Positions 1-9,510 of a DNA stretch of 64,000 nucleotides are shown here, piece after piece. The stretch's first letter is position 1, and each line of letters opens with the position of its first letter. Origin of the DNA: JBBRVP01 sp038246785 (GTDB taxonomy: Bacteria; Actinomycetota; Actinomycetes; Jiangellales; Jiangellaceae); contig JBBRVP010000006.1 in assembly GCA_038246785.1 (NCBI GenBank), forward strand, positions 67,873 to 131,872, written 5' to 3'. Under the pieces are notes generated by a model. That model saw only the letters and a program-made list of their open reading frames with translations. It had not been told where the DNA came from and searched no databases. The translations under genes were made by a program, and so were the position numbers.

Positions 1-209
1 TCAGCTGGACGATGGTGTCGGGGCGGCTGCAGACCGGGCAGGAGGGGCAGTACACGCTGCGGGCTCTCGACGGCGACGCCACCGAGGTGACGTTCACCCT
101 CACCATCCACCACCACCTTCCGCTGCCGGGCTTCATCCGGCGCAAGGTCATCGACGACCTCGTCAAGGGCACCGTCGGTGGCCTCAAGGGCTACGTCGAG
201 GGCAACTGA
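1..209 (+). CDS. SRPBCC-family protein, C-terminal part (5' end outside window)
   Basis: The open frame runs in from the window edge and stops at 207-209, so only about the last 68 residues are visible. It shows a run of beta-strand-like residues followed by a C-terminal amphipathic helix (around IRRKVIDDLVKGTVGGLK), the usual ending of a START/polyketide-cyclase-like SRPBCC domain, where the long helix closes a hydrophobic ligand cavity. No ligand can be inferred. The ATG at 12 lies inside the domain and is unlikely to be the true start. The assignment rests on this ending alone. Confidence 0.5.
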   Translation, partial: SWTMVSGRLQTGQEGQYTLRALDGDATEVTFTLTIHHHLPLPGFIRRKVIDDLVKGTVGGLKGYVEGN

Positions 210-377
210 GCCTCGACCACCCGCCGGCGGCCCCGAACGGGTGTTGACCCGGTCGACGCGGAGGACGACGATCTCGGGCCGAGGACGTCTGCTGCCGTGA
301 TCGCGCGCGGGGGCCCGCCTGCGGCACCGGACGATCTGAGCATGACCGAGCTGCCGGCGGCACAGGAGGTCCATGCC

Positions 378-839
378 ATGCGCTCCTACGAACCGAGTGA
401 GTTCCTGGCCCGGCTGGCGGCGGACGACCTCGACGATCCGGCCGACCTGACGCTGTACGGGCTCGTGAAGCCGGACGCAGAGGATCCCCCGGCGCTCTTG
501 TTCGGGCTGTCGCCGTCCTGCGAGCCGTGGATTCGCATCCCGGCCGCTGCGATCTCGTCAGTCAAGCATGCGCGCAATCTCACCTGCGGCGACCACCAAC
601 ATCCCTTCGTGCGCATCGTGCTGCAGGCACCTCCGCAGAGCGACGCCGCAGCGTTCCTGTTCATGCGGCTGTTCGCGCAGGCGAGGACGGCCGCGGCGGC
701 TGCGCGGGTGCGAGCCGTCGGCCCGGACGGCCCCGCGGCCGCCGCTGACTGCGAGACCTTCACCTTCGACGACGTCCCGTACGCCTGCTGTCCCCCGGCG
801 AGCGGATCCGGACCGTGGGAGTGCCTGATCGCGGTCTAG
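378..839 (+). CDS. hypothetical protein, 153 aa
   Basis: I do not recognise this family. The ATG at 378 is chosen because AGGAGG at 364-369 sits 8 bases upstream; the same frame is open further upstream to 297 but without a ribosome binding site. The protein is soluble, begins MRSYEPSEFLARLAADDL, has an acidic N-terminal third and contains several cysteines, including a CC pair near the C-terminus. There is no signal peptide or membrane segment. It ends 62 bases before the downstream phosphoesterase on the same strand. Confidence 0.6.
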   Translation: MRSYEPSEFLARLAADDLDDPADLTLYGLVKPDAEDPPALLFGLSPSCEPWIRIPAAAISSVKHARNLTCGDHQHPFVRIVLQAPPQSDAAAFLFMRLFAQARTAAAAARVRAVGPDGPAAAADCETFTFDDVPYACCPPASGSGPWECLIAV

Positions 840-901
840 CCGCCGGGCCGAGAGGGGCCCGGAGCGGGCACTGCCGGTGAGCCGGGCCGGAAGGGGAGGC
901 C

Positions 902-1384
902 GTGCGGCTGCTCGTCGTCGCGGACACCCACGTGCCGCGGCGCGCTCGCGACCTGCCGGAGCGGGTGTGGGCGGAGGTCGAGGCCGCCGACGTGGTCGTC
1001 CACGCCGGCGAGCTGGCGACGTGCGAGCGGCTTTCGGCGCGCAGCTCACGGCTGGTGGCCGTGCGCGGCAACAACGATGACCAGCAGCTGCGGGCGCGGC
1101 TGCCCGAGGTCGCCCGGGCGGACCTGGGCGGCCTGCGGCTCGCGGTTGTCCACGAGACCGGGGCGGCCGCCGGGCGGGAGCGCCGCATGGACCAGCGCTT
1201 CCCGGCCACCGACGTGCTGGTGTTCGGCCACAGCCACATCCCGTGGGACACCACGACACCGCGCGGCCTGCGGCTGCTCAACCCCGGCTCGCCGACCGAC
1301 CGGCGCCGCCAGCCGCACTGCAGCTATCTCACCGCGGCCGTGACGGAGGGCCGGCTGGTGGACGTGATGTTGCGCCGGCTGTAG
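902..1384 (+). CDS. YfcE/MJ0936-type metallophosphoesterase, 160 aa
   Basis: Small calcineurin-like phosphoesterase of the YfcE/MJ0936 type, expected to hydrolyse phosphodiesters with a two-metal centre. The metal-binding motifs are visible in order: ADTHVPR at the N-terminus (D-x-H), HAGEL (GD replaced by GE, as in several members), RGNND, a His in VVHETG, and GHSHIP with the C-terminal GHxH motif, followed by the family ending NPGSPTDRR. Length matches the family (about 160 aa). The GTG at 902 follows a purine-rich GGAAGGGGAGG-like stretch. Substrate unknown. It converges on hrpA with only 21 bases between the stop codons. Confidence 0.85.
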   Translation: MRLLVVADTHVPRRARDLPERVWAEVEAADVVVHAGELATCERLSARSSRLVAVRGNNDDQQLRARLPEVARADLGGLRLAVVHETGAAAGRERRMDQRFPATDVLVFGHSHIPWDTTTPRGLRLLNPGSPTDRRRQPHCSYLTAAVTEGRLVDVMLRRL

Positions 1385-1405
1385 GCCCACCAGGGCGCTG
1401 CCGGA

Positions 1406-4400
1406 TCAGCGGCGAAGCGCGTCCATCGCCGTGCGCACTCGCTTCTGCGACACCGGATGCGGCGTTCCGAGCTGCTGGGCGAAGAGGCTGACCCGCAGCT
1501 CCTCGAGCATCCAGCGCACCGCGACGGAGTCGTCGTCGCCGCGCCGTTCGGGCGGCAGGTCGGCCAGCAGGTCGCCGTACTCGCGGGCCAGCTGCTGCAC
1601 GACCGTCGTGCGCTCACGGTCGCGCGCCGCCGCGGTCGGCAGCACGTCGAGCCGGCGCTCGACCGCGCGCAGGTAGCGGAGCAGGTCGGGCAGCCGGCCC
1701 GCACCGACCTCAGCGACGAAGCCGGTCGGCACGAGCGCGGCCAGCTGCGCGCGCACGTCGGTGAGCGCCGGAATGAGGGAAGGGCTCGTCGTCGACGCGA
1801 TCCGCGCCTCGATGCCGTGTGCCGCCGCCAGCACCCGCGCCGCGTCGCGGGCGACCGCGAGGGCGGCCCGCGGCAGCCGCACTTGGACAGCGTCGCGCAG
1901 TGCCGCGTACGCCTTCCCGTCCCACACCGGGCCACCGCGCTCGGCGACCAGAGCATCGACGGCGGCAGCGGCGCAGTCGTCGAGCAGCACCGGCACCTCG
2001 GGGTAGGGGCCGGCGCTCAACGCGAGCTTGTCGGCCCCCGAGAGCTGGCCGGCGACCCAGCGGACGGGCGAGGGCAGCTCGACGAGCAGCAGCTGCCGCG
2101 TCCCGCGCCTCATCGCCCGGTCCTGGGCGTCCGCACTGCCGAGCACGCGGACGGCCACCGCACCGTCCTCCTCGACGAGCGCCGGGTGACCGACGACGGC
2201 CTGGCCGCCCGGGCGACGCTGCACGGTGCGTGGCAGCGGCCCGAAGTCCCAGCCGGTGAGCCCGCTCCGCTCCAGGTCGTCGGCTGCCGAGGACAGCTCG
2301 GCCTGCAGCCGGGCGGCCAGCCGGCGGGACAGCGAGTCGAGGTCCTTGCCCTCGCCCAGCACGCCGCCGTGCTCGTCTTCGACCCGGAACGTCATCCGCA
2401 GGTGGTCGGGCACCTTGGCGACGTCCCAGGAATCGGCCGGCACCTGGACGCCGGTCTGGCGGAGCAGCTCGGCGGCCACGGCCGCGACCAGCGGTCGGCC
2501 GTCCGGCTCGCGAGGCAGCGCGGCGAGCACGGCGCGGGCCCGGTCGGGCGCCGGCACAATGGCCACGCGCAGCGTCTTGGGCAGCGACCGGATCAGCGCG
2601 GTCACCAGTTCGAGACGCAGCCCGGGCACCTGCCAGTCGAAGCCGTCCGGGCGCACCTGGTTAAGCGTCGCCAGCGGGACGTGGACGGTGACGCCGTCGG
2701 CGGCGTCGCCGGGCTCGAAGCAGTACGTCAGCGCCAGCTGGATCCGGTCCTGGCGCCAGGTGTCGGGGTAGTCGGCCTGCGAGACCACGGAGGCGTCGTC
2801 GGCGACGAGCACGTCCCAGGAAAACGTCAGCAGGTCGGCACCGTGCTGCCTCTCCCGCTTCCACCAGGCGTCGAAGTGCCGCGCCGACACCACGTCGGCG
2901 GGTATCCGCGCGTCGTAGAACGCGAACAGGTCGTCCTCGCCGACGAGGATGTCGCGCCGCCGGGCCCGGTTCTCGAGCTCCTCGACGTCCTCCACGAGCG
3001 CCCGGTTGGCCGCCAGGAACGCATGCCGGGTGTCCCAGTCACCCTCGACGAGGGCATGCCTGATGAACAGCTCGCGGGACAGCTCGGGGTCGATGCTCCC
3101 GTACGCCACGCGCCGGCGGGTCACGACCGGGACGCCGTACAGCAGCACCTTCTCATACGCCAGCACCGCGCCCTGCCGGCGCGACCAGTGCGGCTCGGAG
3201 CAGCTGCGCGTGACCAGGTGCCCGGCCAGCGGCTCCACCCAGTCGGGGTCGATTCGGGCCAGGTCGCGGCCCCACAGCCGGGTGGTCTCGACGAGCTCGC
3301 CGGCCATCACCCAGCGGGGTGGCTTGCGGGCCAGCGCCGAGCCCGGCCAGGGCGCGAAGCGGGCGCCGCGCGCGCCGGCGTACTCCCGCTTCTGCGGGTC
3401 CCACAGGCCGATGTGCGACAGCAGTCCGGCGAGCAGTGCCTGGTGCACCGCGTCCGGCGATGCCGGCGCGCCGTCGCCCGTGCCGTCGAGGCGAACCCCG
3501 AGCCCCCTGACCGCCTCGCGGAGCTGGCCGACGAGGTCCTGCCACTCCCGCACCCGCAGGTAGTGCAGGAACTCGGCCCGGCACAGCCGCCGGAACGCGC
3601 TGGAGGACAGCGCGCGCTGCTGCTCGCGGAGGTACTGCCACAGGTTCCACAGGGCGAGGAAGTCCGACGTGTCGTCGGCGAAACGTCGGTGCCGCTCGTC
3701 GGCGGCCTGCCGCTGGTCGGCCGGGCGCTCGCGCGGGTCCTGGATCGACAGTGCCGCGGCGATGACGAGCACCTCGCGCACGCAGCCGAGCCGCTCGGCC
3801 TCGAGCACCATCCGGCCCAGCCGCGGGTCCACCGGCAGCGCGGCGAGCCGGCGGCCGAGCGTGGTGAGCCGGCGGGCCCGGTCGCGCTCGTCCGGGTCGA
3901 GCGCACCGAGCTCCTCGAGCAGCTGGACGCCGTCGCGGACGTGCCGGCGGTCCGGCGGGTCGAGGAACGGGAACTCCGCGACGTCGCCGAGCCCGAGCGC
4001 GGCCATCGCGAGGACGACCGAGGCGAGGTTGGTGCGCAGGATCTCCGGGTCGGTGAAGCGCGGGCGGGCGGCGTAGTCGTCCGCTCCGTAGAGCCGGATC
4101 GCGATGCCATCCGACGTGCGGCCGCAGCGGCCGGCGCGCTGGTCGGCCGACGCCTGCGAGACCGGCTCGATTGGCAGCCGCTGCACCTTCAACCGTGCGC
4201 TGTAGCGGGAGATCCGTGCGGTGCCGGCGTCGATGACGCAGCGGATGCCCGGTACCGTCAGTGACGTCTCGGCGACGTTGGTGGCGAGCACGATGCGCCG
4301 CCCCGGGTGAGCGGCGAAGACCCGGTGCTGCTCGGCGACCGACAGCCGGGCGTAGAGCGGCAGCACCTCGGTGTCGGGCAGCCGGGCCCGGCGCAGCGCC

Positions 4401-5362
4401 TCGGCGGTGTCCCGGATCTCTCGCTCGCCGGACAGGAAGACGAGCACGTCGCCGGGGGGCCAGGTCGACGACGCACCGTGCAGCTCCTCGACCGCGTCCA
4501 GCACCGCCTGCACCTGGTCACGGTCGTCGCCCTCGGGTGCGCCGGGGCTGCCGCCGTACGGCCGGTAGCGCACCTCGATCGGGTGGCTGCGCCCGGACAC
4601 CTCCACCACCGGCGCGTCGCCGAAGTGGCTGGAGAAGCGCGCCGGGTCGATGGTCGCTGACGTGACGACGACCTTGAGGTCGGGCCGCCGGGGGAGCAGC
4701 CGCTTGAGATAGCCGAGCAGGAAATCGATGGTGAGGCTGCGCTCGTGGGCCTCGTCGAGGACGATCGTGTCGTACTGCAGCAGGTCGCGGTCGTGCTGGA
4801 GCTCGGCTAGCAGGATGCCGTCGGTCATGACCTTGACCAGCGTGCGCTCGCCCACCGCGTCGGTGAAGCGCACCTTCCAGCCCACGACGTCGCCGACCGG
4901 CGTCCCGAGCTCCTCCGCGACCCGGTCGGCCACGGTTCGCGCGGCGAGCCGGCGAGGTTGCGTGTGGCCGATCCGGCCGCGTACGCCGCGGCCGATCTCG
5001 AGGCAGATCTTCGGTAGCTGCGTGGTCTTGCCCGAGCCGGTCTCGCCGGCCACGACGACGACCTGGTTGTCGCGGATCGCGGCCGCGAGGTCGTCCTTGC
5101 GCTGCGCCACCGGCAGCTCGGTCGGGTAAGAGATCACCGGTACGGACGCCCGGCGGGCCGCCACGCGCCGCTCCGCCGCCTCCACTGCCGCAGCGAGCGC
5201 GCCGAGCTCACGCCCGCGGCGGGCCGGATCGCGGACCCGGCGCAGCCGCTCCAGTCGGCGCGCCAGGCGCTGTTCGTCGGCCAGCGTGAGCTGCCCGAGC
5301 CGCACGGCCAGCTCGCCGGCCTCCCCGTCGGTGCGCCCCGGGCGGCGCGATGCGGTGGGCAT
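1406..5362 (-). CDS. hrpA: ATP-dependent RNA helicase HrpA (DEAH box), 1318 aa
   Basis: Full-length HrpA, a DEAH-box 3'-5' RNA helicase; in E. coli it acts on mRNA and stalled ribosomes. Visible motifs are Walker A GETGSGKTT (about residues 116-124), DEAH (203-206), SATID (235-239), and the QRAGRCGR motif VI typical of DEAH helicases. These are followed by the helicase-associated HA2/OB region and the long C-terminal DUF3418 domain that marks HrpA. Length (about 1300 aa) equals the family norm. The N-terminal 80 residues are Arg-rich. It starts with ATG at 5362. A long open frame on the opposite strand inside it is a GC-bias shadow. Confidence 0.96.
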   Translation of the reverse strand: MPTASRRPGRTDGEAGELAVRLGQLTLADEQRLARRLERLRRVRDPARRGRELGALAAAVEAAERRVAARRASVPVISYPTELPVAQRKDDLAAAIRDNQVVVVAGETGSGKTTQLPKICLEIGRGVRGRIGHTQPRRLAARTVADRVAEELGTPVGDVVGWKVRFTDAVGERTLVKVMTDGILLAELQHDRDLLQYDTIVLDEAHERSLTIDFLLGYLKRLLPRRPDLKVVVTSATIDPARFSSHFGDAPVVEVSGRSHPIEVRYRPYGGSPGAPEGDDRDQVQAVLDAVEELHGASSTWPPGDVLVFLSGEREIRDTAEALRRARLPDTEVLPLYARLSVAEQHRVFAAHPGRRIVLATNVAETSLTVPGIRCVIDAGTARISRYSARLKVQRLPIEPVSQASADQRAGRCGRTSDGIAIRLYGADDYAARPRFTDPEILRTNLASVVLAMAALGLGDVAEFPFLDPPDRRHVRDGVQLLEELGALDPDERDRARRLTTLGRRLAALPVDPRLGRMVLEAERLGCVREVLVIAAALSIQDPRERPADQRQAADERHRRFADDTSDFLALWNLWQYLREQQRALSSSAFRRLCRAEFLHYLRVREWQDLVGQLREAVRGLGVRLDGTGDGAPASPDAVHQALLAGLLSHIGLWDPQKREYAGARGARFAPWPGSALARKPPRWVMAGELVETTRLWGRDLARIDPDWVEPLAGHLVTRSCSEPHWSRRQGAVLAYEKVLLYGVPVVTRRRVAYGSIDPELSRELFIRHALVEGDWDTRHAFLAANRALVEDVEELENRARRRDILVGEDDLFAFYDARIPADVVSARHFDAWWKRERQHGADLLTFSWDVLVADDASVVSQADYPDTWRQDRIQLALTYCFEPGDAADGVTVHVPLATLNQVRPDGFDWQVPGLRLELVTALIRSLPKTLRVAIVPAPDRARAVLAALPREPDGRPLVAAVAAELLRQTGVQVPADSWDVAKVPDHLRMTFRVEDEHGGVLGEGKDLDSLSRRLAARLQAELSSAADDLERSGLTGWDFGPLPRTVQRRPGGQAVVGHPALVEEDGAVAVRVLGSADAQDRAMRRGTRQLLLVELPSPVRWVAGQLSGADKLALSAGPYPEVPVLLDDCAAAAVDALVAERGGPVWDGKAYAALRDAVQVRLPRAALAVARDAARVLAAAHGIEARIASTTSPSLIPALTDVRAQLAALVPTGFVAEVGAGRLPDLLRYLRAVERRLDVLPTAAARDRERTTVVQQLAREYGDLLADLPPERRGDDDSVAVRWMLEELRVSLFAQQLGTPHPVSQKRVRTAMDALRR

Positions 5363-5392
5363 GGCCGGGACAGGATACGAAAGGCGGGCGGC

Positions 5393-7042
5393 TCAGCCGG
5401 GCGGTGACTGACGCCGGGCGTCCTCGTCGAGGCGTCGGCTCACGGCGGCATCGGCCGCGGAGCGCCGCGGCGCGGACCCGGCGAGCACGGCGAGAAACGT
5501 CGCCCGGTCGAGCGCATCGACGACGAGCGGCCCGTCAGCGGTCACCGTCGCCGTGCGCGGGACGTCGCGGAGCAGGGCGATCTCGCCGAAGCCGTCGCCG
5601 CGGCCGAGCTCCCGGAGCCGCCGGCCGTCCTGGGTCACCCGCGCCGTGCCGGACCGGATGAGGTAGAAGTCCGCTCCAGGCTCGCCCTGCCGCACGACCG
5701 CCCGGCCCGGCGCGACCGTCAGCGGTCGCAGCCGCTGGTCGAGGCGTTCGAGCGCCCGTGGCGGCAGGCCGGCGAACAGCGGGTGCGCCGCCAGCCGGTC
5801 GTAGCCGTCGCCCGGGACGAGGGCCGCTGTGTCGAGCCGGCGGATCCACGGCCACGCCGCGAGCCCGGCCGCCGGCAGCACGAGCCCGGCGAGGAGGAAG
5901 GCGCCGGTCACCCCAGCGAACGAGACGAGCAGCCGGGCGAGGACGGCGCCCAGCGCCAGGGCCGCGGCCATCAGCGCCTCCTGCACGCCGAAGATCCGCG
6001 ACATCACCTCGTCGCGCACCGAGCGTTGCAGCAGCGTGCGGGCGCAGACGTCGAAGAAGGCCATGCCCGCTCCGGACGCCGCGAGCAGCGCCGCGGCTGA
6101 TGCGACGAAGGAGCCCACCGGCAGGCTCAGGGCGGCCAACGGAAGCCCGGTGGTGCACACCGCCACCGCGATTGCCGGTGCGAGCCGATCCCGGCGGACC
6201 AGGACGACGGTGGCGGCCCCGCCGGCGAGGGCGCCGAGTCCCAGCGCGGACGTCAACGTCGCAGGACCCGCCGTGCCGGTGCCGAGCACCTCCAGGGCGA
6301 GCACGACGACCAGGACGTCGAGCATGCCGAGCACGACGTAGCGTCCGGTGACCATGGCGATGAGCAGGGCCGCCGCCGGGTTGCGGGTCACCTCGCGGGC
6401 GCCCTGCAGGGCGTCGGCCAGCACCCGGGGGTGCCCGGCCGGGGGCAGCGCGTGCGGCACGCGTACGCGTCCGGCGACCAGGGCGGCACCGACGCACAGC
6501 ACTCCCATCAGGGCGAAGACGGTGCCCGCGCCCGCCACCGCCAGGAGCACCGCACTCAGGGCCGGCCCGACGAAGGCCGCCGCGCCCTCGACCGTGCTCG
6601 AGCCCGCGTTGGCGGCGACGAGCTCGCCCGGCGTACCGGCGATCTCCGGCAGCAGCGCGGAGTGCACGGGGCGGGTCAGTGTCACCGCGCAGGTCACTGC
6701 CGCCCCGCCCGCCGCGACGAGCGCGAACGGCGCGTCGAGGACCAGCGCGAGGGCGGTCAGGACCATCGTGGCGCCCTGGAGGGCGTATCCGATCCGCAGC
6801 GCCGCCACGCGCGGCAGCCGGTCGCCGAGCGAGGCACCCACCGGCGCCACGACGATCGCCGGGAGCAGCTGGACGACGGCCACGGTGGCCGTCGCCGAGG
6901 CGCCGCCCTCCCCGTAGGCCCACACCAGCAGGGCGACCCAGGTGCTCCACTCGGCGGTGGTGAACACGGCGTACGCGAGCAGGACCCGGCGCAGCGCCGG
7001 GCTGGCCAGCCCGAGGCGCAGCGGTCTCCGTCTGCGGGTCAC
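5393..7042 (-). CDS. MFS transporter with C-terminal cyclic nucleotide-binding domain, 549 aa
   Basis: The first 400 or so residues are a 12-helix major facilitator of the drug/EntS type (many Ala/Val/Leu helices and the loop GDRLPRVAALR after TM2). The last 140 residues are a CRP-like cyclic nucleotide-binding domain: the phosphate-binding cassette FGEIALLRDVPRTATV keeps the Glu and Arg that contact cyclic nucleotide, and the preceding strand GADFYLIRSGTARV is typical. The fusion suggests a transporter gated or tuned by cAMP or another nucleotide; that role is inferred. GTG at 7042 is chosen because membrane-domain homology begins right there. It is divergent from helD across an 85-bp gap that contains a perfect palindrome. 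Confidence 0.85.
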   Translation of the reverse strand: MTRRRRPLRLGLASPALRRVLLAYAVFTTAEWSTWVALLVWAYGEGGASATATVAVVQLLPAIVVAPVGASLGDRLPRVAALRIGYALQGATMVLTALALVLDAPFALVAAGGAAVTCAVTLTRPVHSALLPEIAGTPGELVAANAGSSTVEGAAAFVGPALSAVLLAVAGAGTVFALMGVLCVGAALVAGRVRVPHALPPAGHPRVLADALQGAREVTRNPAAALLIAMVTGRYVVLGMLDVLVVVLALEVLGTGTAGPATLTSALGLGALAGGAATVVLVRRDRLAPAIAVAVCTTGLPLAALSLPVGSFVASAAALLAASGAGMAFFDVCARTLLQRSVRDEVMSRIFGVQEALMAAALALGAVLARLLVSFAGVTGAFLLAGLVLPAAGLAAWPWIRRLDTAALVPGDGYDRLAAHPLFAGLPPRALERLDQRLRPLTVAPGRAVVRQGEPGADFYLIRSGTARVTQDGRRLRELGRGDGFGEIALLRDVPRTATVTADGPLVVDALDRATFLAVLAGSAPRRSAADAAVSRRLDEDARRQSPPG

Positions 7043-7061
7043 GCTCAGATGGTGCTCTCGG

Positions 7062-7075
7062 CCGCACGCGTGCGG
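7062..7075. promoter_or_regulatory. 14-bp perfect palindrome, possible operator
   Basis: CCGCACGCGTGCGG is perfectly self-complementary and lies in the 85-bp gap between the divergent MFS-cNBD and helD genes, 20 bp from one start and 52 bp from the other. Its position suits a repressor or activator serving both promoters. No cognate regulator is encoded next to it. In GC-rich DNA a palindrome of this size can arise by chance. Confidence 0.35.
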
Positions 7076-7127
7076 TGGACTCGTTACGGTGGACGGCCGG
7101 CCGGTACGCAGCCCGGGAGGAGCGCAG

Positions 7128-9434
7128 GTGGAGCCAGGAGGCGTACGACCGGCCCCGGAAACGGTCGCCGACGAGATCGCCCACGAGCAGGGCGTCGTCG
7201 ACGTGCTGTACGCGCGGCTCGACGAGCTGCGCACCCAGGCGGCGTCGCGGCTCGCCGAGGTGCTCCGCTCGCGGGCCGGCGGCAACGCGCAGAACCAGTC
7301 CGAGCGCGACTCGCTCGCCACGACGTACGAGGCCCGGGTGGCCCGGCTGTCCGCCGTGGAGGCGCGGCTCGCCTTCGGCCGGCTCGACCTGCGTGATGAC
7401 GAGACCCGTTACATCGGCCGGATCGGGCTCTCCGACGACGACCAGCGCCAGCTGCTGCTGGACTGGCGGGCACGCGCGGCCGAGCCGTTCTACCAGGCCA
7501 CCGCGGCCGCCGCCGGCGACGTGGTGCGTCGCCGACACCTCGCCCTGCACGAGCGCCGCGTCACCGGCGTCGAGGACGAGCTCCTGGACCTCGAGCGGGC
7601 CGGCCGCGCCGACGGCCTGGTGCTCAACGGCGAGGGCGCCCTCATGGCCGCGCTCGGCGAGCATCGTACGGGGCGCATGCGCGACATCGTCTCCACCATC
7701 CAGGCCGAGCAGGACTCGATCATCCGGTCCCCGATGGCGGGCGTGCTCGTCGTGCAGGGCGGTCCGGGCACCGGCAAGACCGCGGTGGCGTTGCACCGGG
7801 CGGCGTACCTGCTCTACACCTATCGCGAGCGGGCCCGCAGCGGTGTGCTCGTCGTCGGCCCGAGCCGGGTCTTCCTCCGCTACATCGAGCAGGTTCTCCC
7901 GTCGCTGGGGGAGACCGGGGTGGTGATGACCACCCCGGGCCGGCTGTTCCCCGGGGTCGACGCCACGGCGAGCGAGGACCCGCGGGCGGCGCGGCTCAAG
8001 GGCGAGCTGCGCATGCTCCGCGTGCTGCGCCGGGCGGTGGCCGCCCGTCAGCGGGTGCCGTCGGCTCCTCGTCCGCTGCTGGTCGACGGGACGCGCATCG
8101 AGCTGGCCCCGACTGCCGTGGCCCAGGCGCGGGCCCGGGCCCGCCGGTCGCCGCGCCCGCACAACGCCGCCCGCGCCGGCTTCGTCGGTGACGTACTGCT
8201 CGAGCTGGCGCAGGCGCTGGCCGCGGCACGTGGCCGCGCCTTCGACCCCGAGGAGTGCGAGGACATGCTCGCCGACCTGCGCGAGAGCCCCGACGTTCGC
8301 CGCGAGGTCAACCTGTGCTGGATGCCGCTGACGCCGCAGCGGCTGCTCGGGGAGCTGTGGGCAGACCCGGTGGCGCTGGCCGCGGCGGCGCCGTACCTGT
8401 CCGCCGATGACCGCCGACGGCTGAGTCGGCCGCGGGAGGCACCCTGGACCGCCGCCGACGTCCCGCTGCTCGACGAGCTGGCGGAGCTGCTCGGGGAGGA
8501 CGACGCGGCGGCGCGCGCAGCGCGGCGCCGGGCGGCGGCGGAGCGCGGCGCCGAGCTTGCCTATGCCCGGGAAACGCTCGACGTCGTCGGCGCCGGCGGG
8601 CTGGTCGCCGCAGAGGTGCTCGCCGACCGGTTCGCCGAAGCCCACGAGGTGCCCAGCGTGGCCGAGCGCGCCGCGGGCGACCGCCGGTGGGTCTACGCCC
8701 ACGTGGTCGTGGACGAGGCGCAGGAGCTGTCCCCGATGACCTGGCGGCTGCTCGTGCGGCGCTGCCCGAGCCGGTCGATGACGGTGGTCGGCGATCCTGC
8801 CCAGACCGCGTCGGAAGCGGGGGCCGGCTCGTGGGCGGAGGCGCTCGACCGCAACGCCCCCGGCCGGTGGCGGCTTGCCGAGCTCACCGTGAGCTATCGC
8901 ACCCCAGCGGAGGTGCTGGCGGTGGCCTCCGACGTACTCGCCGCTGCCGGGATCACCGTCCGGGCGCCGCGCTCCGCGCGCTCCGGCGAACCCCCGAGCG
9001 CAGTGCGCGCGACGAGGATTGGTCCGGGCGACGACACCGGTGCGCTCGCCGAGGTGGTCAAGACCGAGTTGCAGGCCCTCGGCGAGGGCCGGCTGGCGGT
9101 CGTCGTCCCGCGCCACGGGTACCAGCCGCTGGCCGAGCGGCTGGCCGGCTCGCTGCCCCCCGGCGCCGTCGGCGCGGATCTCACCTCTCCGGTCACCGTG
9201 CTCGACGTCGAGCAGGTCAAGGGACTGGAGTTCGACACGGTGGTGCTCGTCGAGCCGGCCGCGGTCCTCGAGCAGTCGCGACGCGGCGCCAACGACCTCT
9301 ACGTCGCCCTCACCCGCCCGACGCACCGGCTCGTCGTCGTCCACGCCCACCCGCTCCCGCCGGGGATGGGTGCCGTGAACCGCAGCGACGTCACTGTCCG
9401 GGTGGTCGAGAATCCGGCCGGAACCGGCCCATAG
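7128..9434 (+). CDS. helD: HelD/HelR-type RNA polymerase-associated ATPase, 768 aa
   Basis: UvrD-like superfamily 1 motor of the HelD family, which pries stalled RNA polymerase off DNA; the actinobacterial relative HelR protects the polymerase from rifamycins. The N-terminal antiparallel coiled-coil arm (about residues 10-75) is followed by the HelD-specific stretch YIGRIGLSDDDQ...LLLDWRARAAEPFYQAT. Walker A GGPGTGKTAV is near residues 211-220, Walker B is VVDEAQEL, and there is GDPAQT and a C-terminal VEQVKGLEFDTVVLVEP plus LYVALTRPTHRL. GTG at 7128 is chosen for its GGAGG at 7116-7120. Whether it is a plain HelD or a rifamycin-protecting HelR cannot be told from sequence alone. Confidence 0.88.
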   Translation: MEPGGVRPAPETVADEIAHEQGVVDVLYARLDELRTQAASRLAEVLRSRAGGNAQNQSERDSLATTYEARVARLSAVEARLAFGRLDLRDDETRYIGRIGLSDDDQRQLLLDWRARAAEPFYQATAAAAGDVVRRRHLALHERRVTGVEDELLDLERAGRADGLVLNGEGALMAALGEHRTGRMRDIVSTIQAEQDSIIRSPMAGVLVVQGGPGTGKTAVALHRAAYLLYTYRERARSGVLVVGPSRVFLRYIEQVLPSLGETGVVMTTPGRLFPGVDATASEDPRAARLKGELRMLRVLRRAVAARQRVPSAPRPLLVDGTRIELAPTAVAQARARARRSPRPHNAARAGFVGDVLLELAQALAAARGRAFDPEECEDMLADLRESPDVRREVNLCWMPLTPQRLLGELWADPVALAAAAPYLSADDRRRLSRPREAPWTAADVPLLDELAELLGEDDAAARAARRRAAAERGAELAYARETLDVVGAGGLVAAEVLADRFAEAHEVPSVAERAAGDRRWVYAHVVVDEAQELSPMTWRLLVRRCPSRSMTVVGDPAQTASEAGAGSWAEALDRNAPGRWRLAELTVSYRTPAEVLAVASDVLAAAGITVRAPRSARSGEPPSAVRATRIGPGDDTGALAEVVKTELQALGEGRLAVVVPRHGYQPLAERLAGSLPPGAVGADLTSPVTVLDVEQVKGLEFDTVVLVEPAAVLEQSRRGANDLYVALTRPTHRLVVVHAHPLPPGMGAVNRSDVTVRVVENPAGTGP

Positions 9435-9510
9435 ACCGCCACCAGGACAGTGACGTCGGACCTAGGATCGGGGTGCCTCGACCGACGTCAACGATCACCG
9501 GGAGTAGCCC

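Noticed and set aside
1457..4264. 935-aa plus-strand frame inside hrpA
   Set aside because: Antisense to a full set of helicase motifs and without any domain of its own.
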